From an uncultured Thermomicrobiales bacterium (GTDB lineage: Bacteria; Chloroflexota; Chloroflexia; Thermomicrobiales; CADCWN01): 54,360 bases of DNA. A program made the translations under genes and the position numbers. Where the stretch lies: the NCBI GenBank assembly GCA_902806415.1, contig CADCWN010000053.1:1-54360 (forward strand). Direction: 5' to 3'. This document shows positions 27,748 through 35,385 of this stretch, piece by piece. Numbering within the stretch: the stretch's first letter is position 1; each line of letters opens with the position of its first letter. The notes below the pieces were generated by a model, which did not search any database, had not been told where the DNA came from, and saw nothing but the letters and a program-made list of their open reading frames with translations.

Positions 27748-27975
27748 ATGGCCTTAACCCGCAAGAATCTCACGCTTGATGCCGACTCCCTGCGCGAACT
27801 GGCGGAGCGACGCGGGGCGAGTGAATCCGCCGTTGTCCGCGAGGTTATTTCCGACGCGCTTTTTGCCGAAGAGTTGGTCGATCTGCTGCAACAGTTGCAT
27901 GAGGCTGGCTTCGCCCTCGTCGGGGATGGGGAGAGCGAGGCGGAGCCTTTGCCCGACGATCAGCGCGGCAACTGA
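27748..27975 (+). CDS. vapB: VapB-like antitoxin
   Basis: 75 residues from ATG 27748 (GGAGG five bases upstream; GTG 27745 adjoins). ALTRKNLTLDADSLRELAERRGASESAVVREVISDAL is an RHH-type DNA-binding N-terminus, followed by an acidic C-terminal tail that would bind the toxin. It overlaps the PIN-domain toxin gene by one base (TGATG), the usual coupling in toxin-antitoxin operons. The pair should repress its own promoter. Confidence 0.82.
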   Translation: MALTRKNLTLDADSLRELAERRGASESAVVREVISDALFAEELVDLLQQLHEAGFALVGDGESEAEPLPDDQRGN

Positions 27976-28412
27976 TGCCTCGACCGTTGCTCTTTGATAC
28001 GACTGTCTTTATCGCCACCATCCGCGATCCTGCGCGACTGCCCACTTTGCAACGTGCGGCGACGACACGGTGTTGTTATCTCACCGCCGTCACCGTTGCC
28101 GAGTTGTACGCCGGTGCGCGGTCGCCGCGACAAACCGCGCTGATTGATCGCCTGGCCCTGCTTTTTGCGCGCGACGAACGTCTGCTTGCTCCCGAGCGCG
28201 CCGAGTGGTCGGCGGCGGGTCGTCTAATCGCGCGAGCAATCGCCCGTCGTGGTGCGATGGAGCCGCGCGATCATTACCCCGATGTGCTGATCGCGCAGAT
28301 CGCCGATCGGCTTGGCGCGGCGATCGTGACCGACAATGTCGGCGATTTGCGCGACTGGATCGCCCTTGGTAGGCTCGACGCCACGGTCCCGCCGCCCCAA
28401 TCGCGTGCTTAA
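27975..28412 (+). CDS. vapC: VapC-like PIN-domain ribonuclease toxin
   Basis: 145 residues, ATG 27975 overlapping the antitoxin stop. The four acidic PIN residues are visible: Asp8 in LLFDTTVF, Glu43 in TVAELYAGA, Asp103 in HYPDVLIAQIA, and Asp120/Asp124 in IVTDNVGDL. VapC toxins are Mg2+-dependent RNases that cut tRNA or rRNA and slow growth when the antitoxin is lost. Length and all active-site residues look normal, so the toxin is probably functional. Confidence 0.87.
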   Translation: MPRPLLFDTTVFIATIRDPARLPTLQRAATTRCCYLTAVTVAELYAGARSPRQTALIDRLALLFARDERLLAPERAEWSAAGRLIARAIARRGAMEPRDHYPDVLIAQIADRLGAAIVTDNVGDLRDWIALGRLDATVPPPQSRA

Positions 28413-28466
28413 CCGATGTAGGCGGGCTTGACGGCCCGCCTGATTGTTTGTGAGGAGTTGCGCGCC

Positions 28467-29612
28467 ATGAAGATCGCCACGATCGAGCAGTTCTTCCCGC
28501 GACCGCGGATGCGGCTAGTGAAGGTGACGACGGACGACGGGATCGTGGGCTGGGGGGAGGCGACGCTGGAGGGGAAGCCGAAGAGCACGATGGCGGCGGT
28601 CGAGGAATTGGCCGAGTATCTGATCGGCAAGGACCCGCTGCGGATCGAGCACCACTGGCAGCATATCTACCGCTCGGCGTTCTTCCGGGGCGGCAACGTG
28701 CTGATGAGCGCGCTGTCGGGGATCGACCACGCGCTCTGGGACATCGCGGGCAAATTCTACGGCGTGCCGGTCTACCAACTGCTCGGCGGGCCGACCAGGG
28801 ACCGGGTGCGGGTCTACGCCCACTGGGGGATCCGCGAGCGGGGCGAGGCGGCGCTGGAGGCGGCGCGGGAGCGGCTGGACTTCTTGCAGCAGACGGGTGG
28901 GTTCACGGCGTTCAAGTCCGGCCCGGCCGGACCCTGGCGGGCGCACGAGCCCCCGGCGCGGATCGACGAGTTCGCGGCCTGCGCCCACCTGATGCGCGAG
29001 TGGGTCGGGCCGACCGTCGAGCTGGCGTTCGACTTCCACGGCAAGATGACCCCGGCGCTAGCGGTCGAGGTCTGCCAGGAGTTGCGGACGATGCGCCCGA
29101 TGTTCGTCGAGGAGCCGGTGCCGCAGGAGAATGTGGACGCGCTGAAGCTGGTCTCCGACCACGTCACCTTCCCGATCGCCACCGGGGAGCGGCTGCTGAG
29201 TCGCTGGGAGTTCCGCGAAATCTTCGAGAAGGGGGCCTGCGCCTATATCCAGCCCGATGTGGCGCACGCGGGCGGGATCAGCGAATTGAAGCGGATCGCC
29301 AACATGGCCGAGGTCTACTACATGCACATCATGCCGCACTGCGCGATCGGGCCGGTGGCGCTGACGGCCTGCATGCATGTGGACGCGGCGGTGCCGAACT
29401 TCCTGATCCAGGAGATGGTCGGGCCGGACCGCCTGCACACCGATTTCATCCAGACGGCCTGGACGATCGCGGACGGCCACATCGAACTGCCGACCGTGCC
29501 GGGCCTGGGGATCGAGGTCGATGAGCGCGAGGCGGCGCGGCTGACCAGGTACACCGAGGAGTTGGGCGGCGAACATTTCCACCCGAGCGATGGGAGTGTC
29601 GCCGATTGGTAA
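28467..29612 (+). CDS. dgoD: Enolase-superfamily sugar-acid dehydratase (D-galactonate dehydratase-like)
   Basis: 381 residues from ATG 28467 (GAGGAG upstream). The start MKIATIEQFF..RPRMRLVKVTTDDGIVGWGEA and the C-terminal PNFLIQEM are mandelate-racemase-group features. Metal ligands lie in LAFDFHGKM (Asp189, with His191), FVEEPVPQEN and ATGERLLSRW; the catalytic His is in IMPHCAIGPVA. The D-x-H pattern with PHCAIGP is that of galactonate dehydratases, which make 2-keto-3-deoxy-galactonate. Related gluconate or mannonate dehydratases share many features, so the substrate is tentative. It fits the window's sugar-acid genes. Its stop codon is followed after five bases by the arm of a perfect inverted repeat. 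Confidence 0.82.
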   Translation: MKIATIEQFFPRPRMRLVKVTTDDGIVGWGEATLEGKPKSTMAAVEELAEYLIGKDPLRIEHHWQHIYRSAFFRGGNVLMSALSGIDHALWDIAGKFYGVPVYQLLGGPTRDRVRVYAHWGIRERGEAALEAARERLDFLQQTGGFTAFKSGPAGPWRAHEPPARIDEFAACAHLMREWVGPTVELAFDFHGKMTPALAVEVCQELRTMRPMFVEEPVPQENVDALKLVSDHVTFPIATGERLLSRWEFREIFEKGACAYIQPDVAHAGGISELKRIANMAEVYYMHIMPHCAIGPVALTACMHVDAAVPNFLIQEMVGPDRLHTDFIQTAWTIADGHIELPTVPGLGIEVDEREAARLTRYTEELGGEHFHPSDGSVADW

Positions 29613-29617
29613 GGGAA

Positions 29618-29718
29618 AGTACGAACTACGAAGTACGAAGTAATGGCACGGGGCCGATGCGGCGTGAGTGGCGCTCCCCATACGCACTTCGTACTTCGTA
29701 CTTCGTAGTTCGTACTTA
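29618..29718. repeat. Perfect 26-bp inverted repeat made of GTACGAA heptamers between convergent genes
   Basis: Left arm 29618-29643, right arm 29693-29718, loop 49 bases; the right side carries one extra heptamer. Both arms are tandem GTACGAA-like units. It separates the convergent galactonate-dehydratase-like and VOC genes, and the VOC stop codon (29716-29718) lies inside the right arm. It would form a stable hairpin in either transcript and may act as a bidirectional terminator, though no T-run is present. Confidence 0.88.
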
Positions 29719-30651
29719 ATCCAAGGCAGTGAGGGCAGCAGCATCCTTGACCGTCGCGGGGCCGACTTGCAGGAGGATGATGTTCTCCCAGGGGTCGGCA
29801 AGGGCGATGGTGTTGCCCTCCCGGACGTGGCGGACGTTGGCGGCGTCGAGGCGGGCGACGACAGCACGGCGGGCTTCCTCGGTGGGCAGGTCGATCGTGA
29901 AGAAGCGGAGGGCAACGCTGTCGTCGGGCGGCGGGGTGGCCCCCTGGCTGTGCCAGATATTCATCCCGATGTGGTGATGGTAGCCCCCGGCGGAGACGAA
30001 GAGGGCGGTCGGCATGGCGGCGACGATGTCGAAGCCGAGGATGTCGCGGTAGAACGCGGCGGCCTCGGGGATGTCGCCGACCTGGAGGTGGATATGCCCC
30101 AGGCGGGTGCCGTCCGACATCCCGGTCCACGGCTGGCCGCTGTACTTGGCGTCGGTCAGCAGGCCGATGATGTCGACCGGGTCGCTCGCCATCCGCACCT
30201 GCCCGCCCTGCCAGGTCCACTCCTCGCGCGGGCGGTCGCGATAAATCTCGATCCCGTGGCCGTCGGGGTCTTCGAGGTAGAGGGCCTCGCTGACGAGGTG
30301 ATCGCCCTGACCGGGGAGCGGCAAGCCCTGGGTCATCCAGTGGGTCAGCCAGCGCCCGAGGTCGAGGCGGGTCGGCAGCAGGAGGGCGAAGTGGTAGAGG
30401 CCGGTGTAGCTGCCGCCGCCGCGCGGCCACCCTTCCGCGCCTGGCTGCTCGCGCAGGAGGAGGAGGGGGCGGTCGGCGACGCCGAGGGTGGCATCCTGAC
30501 CGTCGCGCGCGAGAACGGTGAGGCCGATCGGGCCGGTGTAGAAGGCGAGCGAGCGTTCGAGGTCGGCGACGGTGAGGGCGAGGAGGCCGACGGTCGTGGC
30601 GGGGTCGATCGTGTTGGTGGGGTTCGGCTGGGTGGAGGTTGAGGCGGACAT
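29716..30651 (-). CDS. Two-domain VOC protein, CatE-like (catechol 2,3-dioxygenase type)
   Basis: 311 residues from ATG 30651 with AGGAG upstream. Two VOC modules: the first begins TVGLLALTVADLERSLAFY, the second LGHIHLQVGDIPEAAAFYRD. The second domain holds likely metal ligands: His in GHIHL, His in GGYHHHIGMNIWHS, and Glu in DPWENIILLQ. The layout matches the Bacillus CatE-like group of ring-cleaving or related dioxygenases. Its substrate is not known. It is followed downstream by the convergent inverted repeat and preceded by another VOC gene on the same strand. Confidence 0.82.
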   Translation of the reverse strand: MSASTSTQPNPTNTIDPATTVGLLALTVADLERSLAFYTGPIGLTVLARDGQDATLGVADRPLLLLREQPGAEGWPRGGGSYTGLYHFALLLPTRLDLGRWLTHWMTQGLPLPGQGDHLVSEALYLEDPDGHGIEIYRDRPREEWTWQGGQVRMASDPVDIIGLLTDAKYSGQPWTGMSDGTRLGHIHLQVGDIPEAAAFYRDILGFDIVAAMPTALFVSAGGYHHHIGMNIWHSQGATPPPDDSVALRFFTIDLPTEEARRAVVARLDAANVRHVREGNTIALADPWENIILLQVGPATVKDAAALTALD

Positions 30652-30690
30652 TCAGGATGCTCCTATGATGTTGTGAGGGTCTGGGGAGAA

Positions 30691-30742
30691 ACCTCTCCCC
30701 GCCGCTGCGGCGGCGACCCTCCCCGACGCGGGGAGGGTGGGG
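30691..30742. repeat. CCCTCCCC-type palindromic repeat
   Basis: CTCCCCGCCGCTGCGGCGGC then ACCCTCCCC-GACGC-GGGGAGGGT. Two hairpins in a row. Close relatives at 48544-48595 and 52144-52193 keep the pairing with different loops. It lies between the two VOC genes. Confidence 0.75.
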
Positions 30743-30752
30743 CGTGGGGGAA

Positions 30753-31319
30753 TTATAGGGCGGGCTCTTGCAGGAGGTCGGCGAGGTCGAGTTCGCCGCC
30801 ACCCATCGTGACGCGGCCCGCTGCGTCGCGCGGCCAGGCGTCGAATGGGCGGTCCCAGCAGAGTTCAAGGTCGTTGCCGTCGGGGTCCTCGATGTAGATC
30901 GCCTCGTGGGTACCGTGATCTGCCAGTTGTCGCAGCGGCCAGGCGACGGCCTGAAGGCGGCGCAGGGCGTCGGCGAGGCCGGCGCGGGTGGGGTAGCGGA
31001 TGGCGACGTGGTGCAGCCCAGCGACGCCATCCGGCTGCGGCGGGCCACCGGCCGATTTCCAGGTGTTGAAACCGAGATGGTGGTGGTAGCCGCCCGCCGA
31101 GAGGAAGAGGGTGTCGCCGGTCGTCCCCCAGCCGGGCATGTCGCGGATCTCGGCGATCACATCGAAGCCGAGGATGTCCACGTAGAAGGCGCGGACGCGG
31201 TCGATGTCGGCGGTGCGCAGGTGGACGTGGCCGATCGTCACGCCCGGATCGATCGGGCGCGGCGCGGCGACGATCGGGTCGGTCGGGCCTTGTAGGTGTC
31301 GGTCGATGGTGTTGCTCAT
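30753..31319 (-). CDS. VOC family protein, divergent from an HxlR regulator
   Basis: 188 residues from ATG 31319 (GAGGGA upstream; ATG 31334 is an alternative). One VOC module, closely similar in sequence to the second half of the VOC gene downstream (TIGHVHLRTADIDRVRAFY, LSAGGYHHHLGFNTWKS, EAIYIEDPDGNDLELCWDRP), with His and Glu metal ligands. The two probably came from one ancestor. The gene is divergent from an HxlR-type regulator, across a spacer with repeated GTAA-type boxes, so its expression is likely controlled by it, perhaps in response to an aromatic or electrophile. Confidence 0.82.
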   Translation of the reverse strand: MSNTIDRHLQGPTDPIVAAPRPIDPGVTIGHVHLRTADIDRVRAFYVDILGFDVIAEIRDMPGWGTTGDTLFLSAGGYHHHLGFNTWKSAGGPPQPDGVAGLHHVAIRYPTRAGLADALRRLQAVAWPLRQLADHGTHEAIYIEDPDGNDLELCWDRPFDAWPRDAAGRVTMGGGELDLADLLQEPAL

Positions 31320-31376
31320 CCGATTGTCCCTCATCTCGCGTGACCAGTCGGGCCGGTCGCGCCCTGCTTACTCGAT

Positions 31377-31434
31377 GTAAGTGACTGTACCGCTTTCGCT
31401 TATCCTTGTCAAGTAACTTACGAAAGTTTAGAAT
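31377..31434 (+). promoter_or_regulatory. hxlR promoter with two GTAA-type operator boxes
   Basis: TTGTCA (31406-31411), a 17-base spacer and TAGAAT (31429-31434) make a good sigma-70 promoter reading into the HxlR gene. GTAACTTAC (31413-31421) is a perfect palindrome within the spacer, and GTAAGTGAC (31377-31385) is a similar box 36 bases upstream. Binding of the HxlR protein here would control both divergent genes (inference). Confidence 0.68.
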
Positions 31435-31451
31435 AAGAGAAGGAGGGCCAG

Positions 31452-31826
31452 ATGACCGGCACGATCGAGAACGACACGAAGAACGACATAACGATAACGG
31501 CATTCGATGACGCGTTCTGCCCCCACTTCCATCGCGCGGTCGAGCTGATCGGGCGGCGCTGGGCCGGGGCGATCGTGCGCGCGCTGCTTTGCGGCGTCGG
31601 GCGTTTCGGCGCGCTGGCCGAGGCGATCCCCGAGATCAGCGACCGGATGCTCTCGGAGCGCCTGAAAGAGCTGGAAGCAGAGGGGATCGTGGCGCGTACG
31701 GTGATCCCCGCAACACCGGTGCGGGTCGAGTATGCCTTGACAGAGAAGGGGCGCGCGTTGGCCCCGGTGCTGGCGGCGATCGGCGCGTGGGCGGGGGAGT
31801 GGGGGATGGCGAGTCCTGAGTCGTGA
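31452..31826 (+). CDS. HxlR-family winged-helix regulator
   Basis: 124 residues, ATG 31452 with AGGAGGG upstream. CPHFHRAVELIGRRWAGAIV is the HxlR start with a Cys (Cys23) often used for sensing electrophiles; the winged helix follows (FGALAEAIPEISDRMLSERL, AEGIVARTVIPATPVRVEYAL). Divergent from a VOC gene, which it likely regulates. Its last codons and stop (ending CCTGAGTCGTGA) are supplied by a GTCGTGA heptamer repeat. Confidence 0.88.
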   Translation: MTGTIENDTKNDITITAFDDAFCPHFHRAVELIGRRWAGAIVRALLCGVGRFGALAEAIPEISDRMLSERLKELEAEGIVARTVIPATPVRVEYALTEKGRALAPVLAAIGAWAGEWGMASPES

Positions 31827-31836
31827 GTCGTGAGCC
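31806..31836 (+). repeat. GTCGTGA heptamer array at the hxlR stop codon
   Basis: AGTCGTGAGTCGTGAG with flanking variants. The TGA of the first unit is the gene's stop codon. Same unit as at 32951 and 48473. Confidence 0.75.
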
Positions 31837-32253
31837 GTGGGGGGAGCAGCCCTCACCCCCGCCTCCTGTGGGCGGCGACCCCTCTCCCGATTACAGGAGA
31901 GGGGTGTCAAAGGTGAGAGAGATCTGGCGCATGCAATACGCTCCTCTACCCGGCGGTGGGGAATGGGCGGCGAAGGCGGTGGTTCCCTAACGCCGGGGGT
32001 AATACTCGCCTGTGGGGAATAGCTGAGCGGTCGGGTGTAGGGGCGTATTGCATACGCCCACACGTCGCCTTACCACCAACGCTTACGGAAGCCCAGACGT
32101 GGGTCGGGCGTATGCAATACGCCCCTACATCCAACGGCGGTGCCTCGTCTGTGAAGGGCGCGCCGTCCCGGGCCATCTGCGCCGCCCAGTGGGCGGCGTT
32201 CTGCTATCCTACGGTCCGTGACTGGCGGGCGGGTGCAGAGGGGGGAACGCGGG
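31827..32253. other. Spacer rich in repeats, between hxlR and the alpha/beta hydrolase
   Basis: Holds the heptamer array, a CCCTCACCCC/CTCTCCCGATTACAGGAGAG hairpin (about 31848-31910), a degenerate solo arm CGCATGCAATACGC (about 31928-31942), and the 92-bp element at 32037-32128. No convincing gene. TGCTATCCT (32203-32211) may be an extended -10 for the hydrolase gene. Confidence 0.6.
32037..32128 (-). repeat. 92-bp nested-palindrome core element, copy 2 (inverted, solo)
   Basis: Arms GTAGGGGCGTATTGCATACG and reverse complement at the ends; the interior is the reverse complement of copies 1 (24674-24765) and 3 (33098-33191), judged by the GCGTTGGTGG stretch. It lacks the outer GGGACGGAACAGG arms, so the 92-bp core can exist alone. 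Confidence 0.85.
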
Positions 32254-32973
32254 ATGGCGACGTTCGTGATCGTACACGGGGCGTGGGGCGGCGGGTGGGC
32301 CTGGCGGAGGACGGTCGCACCGCTCCTGCGCGAGGCGGGGCACGAGGTCTTCACGCCGACGTTGACCGGGCTCGGGGAGCGAGTCCATCTCGCCCGACCG
32401 GAGACCGATCTGGACACCCACATCCAGGATGTCGTCAATCTGCTGGTCTGGGAGGATCTGCGCGAGGTCGTGCTCGTCGGCCACAGCTACGGCGGGATGG
32501 TGATCACCGGCGTGGCCGATCGGGCGGGCGAACGGTTGCAGCACCTGATTTATCTCGACGCGTTGGTCCCCGCCGATGGGCAGTCGCTGGCCGATCTGGT
32601 CGGCGGCGGCGCGCAGGTGCGGCAGGAGGCGGAGGCGCGGCTGACCGGCGACGGCTGGCGGCTGACACCGGGGCCGGTGTCGCCGGACCTGTCGCCGGAG
32701 ATGCGCGCCTGGGTCGAGCCGCGCCGCGCCGCCCAGCCGATCAGGACGTTCACCCAGCCGATTGCGCTCACCGGCGGGCAGGGCAAGGCGTTGCCGCGCG
32801 TCTACGTCCTCTGCACCGCGCCCGCCGACAACGTCTTCGCGCGGATCGCGGCGGGGCTGCGCGACGATCCGGCCTGGCGGGTGGAGGAGTTCGCGACGGG
32901 GCACAACCTGCACTACACGATGGCGCGGGAGGTGGCGGATCTGCTCTTGGGAGTCGTGAGTCGTGAGTCGTGA
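32254..32973 (+). CDS. Alpha/beta hydrolase (EstC/SABP2-like esterase)
   Basis: 239 residues from ATG 32254. The oxyanion region is FVIVHGAWGGGWAW, the nucleophile Ser78 lies in VLVGHSYGGMV, and the catalytic His is His217 in GHNLHYTM; the acid is probably the Asp in CTAPADNVF. This short single-domain type includes hydroxynitrile-lyase and methyl-salicylate esterase-like enzymes, so esterase activity on a small ester is likely. The C-terminal VVSRES and the stop codon are encoded by a GTCGTGA heptamer array. Confidence 0.85.
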   Translation: MATFVIVHGAWGGGWAWRRTVAPLLREAGHEVFTPTLTGLGERVHLARPETDLDTHIQDVVNLLVWEDLREVVLVGHSYGGMVITGVADRAGERLQHLIYLDALVPADGQSLADLVGGGAQVRQEAEARLTGDGWRLTPGPVSPDLSPEMRAWVEPRRAAQPIRTFTQPIALTGGQGKALPRVYVLCTAPADNVFARIAAGLRDDPAWRVEEFATGHNLHYTMAREVADLLLGVVSRES

Positions 32974-32976
32974 GAG
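32951..32976 (+). repeat. GTCGTGA heptamer array overlapping the 3' end of the alpha/beta hydrolase gene
   Basis: Three tandem GTCGTGA units start inside the coding sequence and supply the TGA stop (32971-32973). The composite element copy 3 follows directly. Confidence 0.85.
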
Positions 32977-33265
32977 GGGACGGAACAGGAGACGCGGAGA
33001 CACAGCGGGGGCGGGGAGTGCCGAGTGCCGAGTGCCGAGTGAGCGCGGGAGCGCCGGGGGACACGCAGGCATAGGTCGCCGGGTAGGGCGGTCGGGCGTA
33101 GGGGCGTATTGCATACGCCCAATCCACGCGGGGGATGTCTATAGACGTTGGTGGAAAGGTCGACGTGCGGGCGTATGCAATACGCCCCTACGCCCGACCA
33201 CTCTGCTCTCCCCCAACACAAATCCTCCCCGCCCCTCCGTGTCTCCGCGTCTCCTGTTCCGTCCC
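32977..33265. repeat. Composite nested inverted-repeat element, copy 3
   Basis: Outer left arm GGGACGGAACAGGAGACGCG (from 32977) and an almost perfect reverse complement ending GTTCCGTCCC (33265). Inside: GTGCCGA heptamers (about 33016-33038), a stretch shared with copy 1 (CGCAGGCATA), and the core 33098-33191. The outer arms here are better preserved than in copy 1. Confidence 0.85.
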
Positions 33266-33320
33266 GGTACTCGTCCACTAACAGATGATGAGTGACGAGT
33301 GGTCCAAAGGAAGGGGAATC

Positions 33321-33842
33321 ATGGCGTTTCAGGTGAAGAAGCGCGGGAAACTGACTTACTACTACACCGGCGAGCGGCCGGTCTTGTCGTCGCTGGTGAC
33401 GGAGGAGTTGCCGGATGGCGACCTGAAGATTTCGTTCGCGGGGCTGACAGGGGGGTATTCGGCGCAGAGCGTGCTGGGGCTGGAGGAGTTGGTGACGATG
33501 GACCCGGCGCGCGAGGTGCCGCTGGTCTTCACCTGTTGGGAGAAGTGGCTGCGCGACGCGGGGATCTGCGACTCGCTGCGCGATGTGGATTTCATCGAGG
33601 TCCACGCATTCGGCTGCCAGCCGAAGAGCCCGAATCCGGCGGTCGATCCGGCGGGCTTCGCGGCGGAGCAGGACCGCCTGCGCAAAGCCTACGCCGAAGC
33701 GTACAGCACCTATTTCGCGGAGCAATTGCCGGATAACGGCGTCCCCTGCCGCTTCACGGTCCATGTGGTCGATGTGCCGGACCGGGCGGCGGCGTACGAG
33801 TTTTATGCGACGGCGTTGTATCAACGGAGCTTGCAACAGTAG
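33321..33842 (+). CDS. Uncharacterised 173-residue protein
   Basis: ATG 33321 with AAGGGGA upstream. I do not recognise a family. The protein is soluble-looking, with no signal peptide or membrane helix. Notable stretches: YYYTGERPVLSSLVTEELPDG, then FIEVHAFGCQPKSPNPAVDP, and an aromatic C-terminus (YEFYATALYQRSLQQ). Codon use matches the surrounding genes. It is followed at once by a GTCCGTA heptamer inverted repeat and then the amidohydrolase gene on the same strand. Confidence 0.7.
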   Translation: MAFQVKKRGKLTYYYTGERPVLSSLVTEELPDGDLKISFAGLTGGYSAQSVLGLEELVTMDPAREVPLVFTCWEKWLRDAGICDSLRDVDFIEVHAFGCQPKSPNPAVDPAGFAAEQDRLRKAYAEAYSTYFAEQLPDNGVPCRFTVHVVDVPDRAAAYEFYATALYQRSLQQ

Positions 33843-33948
33843 GGTGTCCGTAGTCCGTAGTCCGTGGTCCGTAGAATCTGCTTGCGAGCGCAATGCTGCA
33901 TCTACACCGCCCAGCCACTACGGACTACGGACTACGGACTACGGACCA
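33843..33948. repeat. Imperfect inverted repeat of GTCCGTA heptamers
   Basis: Left arm 33843-33873 (GTCCGTAGTCCGTAGTCCGT) and right arm 33916-33948 (the complementary heptamers), with two or three mismatches, loop about 42 bases. It begins one base after the upstream stop codon and ends just before the ribosome site of the amidohydrolase gene. Same architecture as 29618-29718 with a different heptamer. Confidence 0.85.
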
Positions 33949-33959
33949 GGAGGCGGGCG

Positions 33960-35186
33960 ATGATCGATCCTGATCTGGCGGAGAATGCGACGCACGCGGA
34001 GTTGGTCTTGCGGGGCGGGCGGGTGATCGATCCGCTGCACGGGATTGATGGGCTGGCAGACGTGGCGATCGCGGGCGGGACGATCGTGGCGGTCGGGCCG
34101 GACCTGCCGACGGCGGGGGTGGCGCGGGTGCTCGATGTGACCGGCCTGGTGGTGACGCCGGGGATCATCGACATGCACGCGCACGTCTTCCCCTGGCACC
34201 GGCGCTCGCGGCTGTCGCTCGATCCGCACGTCAACACCTTCTCGTCGGGCGTCACCACGGTGGTCGATGCGGGGACGGCGGGCTGGGAAGATTTCGCCGA
34301 GTTCAAGGAACTGACGATCGACCGCGCGAAGATCCGCGTGCTGGCCTACGTCAATATCGTCGGCAAGGGGATGGGCGGCGACTGGGAGCACGAGGCGTCC
34401 GAGATGCGCGCCGCGCCCGCCGCCGAGGTCGCGCGGCAGTACCCCGACATCGTCGTCGGGATCAAGACGGCGCACTACTGGGCGCGCCAGCCGTTCGACG
34501 ACGCGCACCTGCCGTGGACGGCGGTCGATCGGGCGCTGGAGGCGGGCGAGCTCTGCGGCAAGCCGATCATGGTCGATTTCTTCCCCTGGCTCCCCGAGCG
34601 CCCCTACCCGACCCTGCTGGAGAAGCTGCGCCCCGGTGATATCCACACGCACGTCTTCGCGCAGCAGTTCCCGATCCTCGACGACGCGGGGCGGGTCAAC
34701 GACTTCATGTTGGCGGCCAGGGAGCGCGGGGTCATCTTCGATCTCGGCCACGGCGCGGCGAGCTTCTGGTATCGCAACGCGGTCCCGGCGATCGCGCAGG
34801 GATTCGTGCCGGACTCGATCAGCACCGATCTGCACACCGGCAATATCAACGGTGTCGTGGTGGACATGGTGACGACGATGAACAAGGTGCTGAACATGGG
34901 GGTGTCGCTGCCGGAGGTGATCGCGCGCTCGACGGTCGCCCCGGCGCGCGAGATCGGCCACCCGGAACTCGGTCATCTCGGTGCAGGGGCCAACGCCGAC
35001 GTGGCGGTCTTCGCGCTCGACGAGGGCCGGTTCTCGTTCGTCGATTGCGGCCCCGCGCGCCTGACCGGTGGGCAGCGTCTGCGCCCGGTTATGACGCTGC
35101 GCGCGGGCCAGATCGTCTACAACCCGAGCGGGATCGGGCTGGAAGAGTGGCCGGACGCGCCGCCGGAGTATTGGGCGTTGCGGTAG
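33960..35186 (+). CDS. Amidohydrolase/deacetylase-family metallohydrolase
   Basis: 408 residues from ATG 33960, GGAGGCGGGCG just upstream. Family features: LVLRGGRVIDPLHGIDGLADVAI, metal-binding HAHVFPW (residues about 66-72), a probable carboxylated Lys in VVGIKTAHYWA, later His in HTHVFAQQFP, and Asp in STDLHTGNINGVV. The GADVAVFALDEG C-terminal beta-sandwich is typical of subtype III amidohydrolases. Relatives include deacetylases and dihydroorotase-like enzymes; the substrate is not clear. A GTCCGTA heptamer repeat precedes the gene. Confidence 0.83.
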   Translation: MIDPDLAENATHAELVLRGGRVIDPLHGIDGLADVAIAGGTIVAVGPDLPTAGVARVLDVTGLVVTPGIIDMHAHVFPWHRRSRLSLDPHVNTFSSGVTTVVDAGTAGWEDFAEFKELTIDRAKIRVLAYVNIVGKGMGGDWEHEASEMRAAPAAEVARQYPDIVVGIKTAHYWARQPFDDAHLPWTAVDRALEAGELCGKPIMVDFFPWLPERPYPTLLEKLRPGDIHTHVFAQQFPILDDAGRVNDFMLAARERGVIFDLGHGAASFWYRNAVPAIAQGFVPDSISTDLHTGNINGVVVDMVTTMNKVLNMGVSLPEVIARSTVAPAREIGHPELGHLGAGANADVAVFALDEGRFSFVDCGPARLTGGQRLRPVMTLRAGQIVYNPSGIGLEEWPDAPPEYWALR

Positions 35187-35385
35187 GGCCACGGTGTCAC
35201 GGTTCTAATCGTGCTGCTGGTTGCCGCGGCAGAGCGCCTGGCCTGAAAAATAGGCGCTCTGCCTCGGGCAATATTCTCGTGTGGTGCTCAGTTCAGCGGC
35301 ACGATCCGACTTGTGCGGGCGAGCGCCGCGCGGCCTCTTTCTGGCACCGCGCAATGCGCCTCGCTCGCGATCGGGCTGTGCGGGA

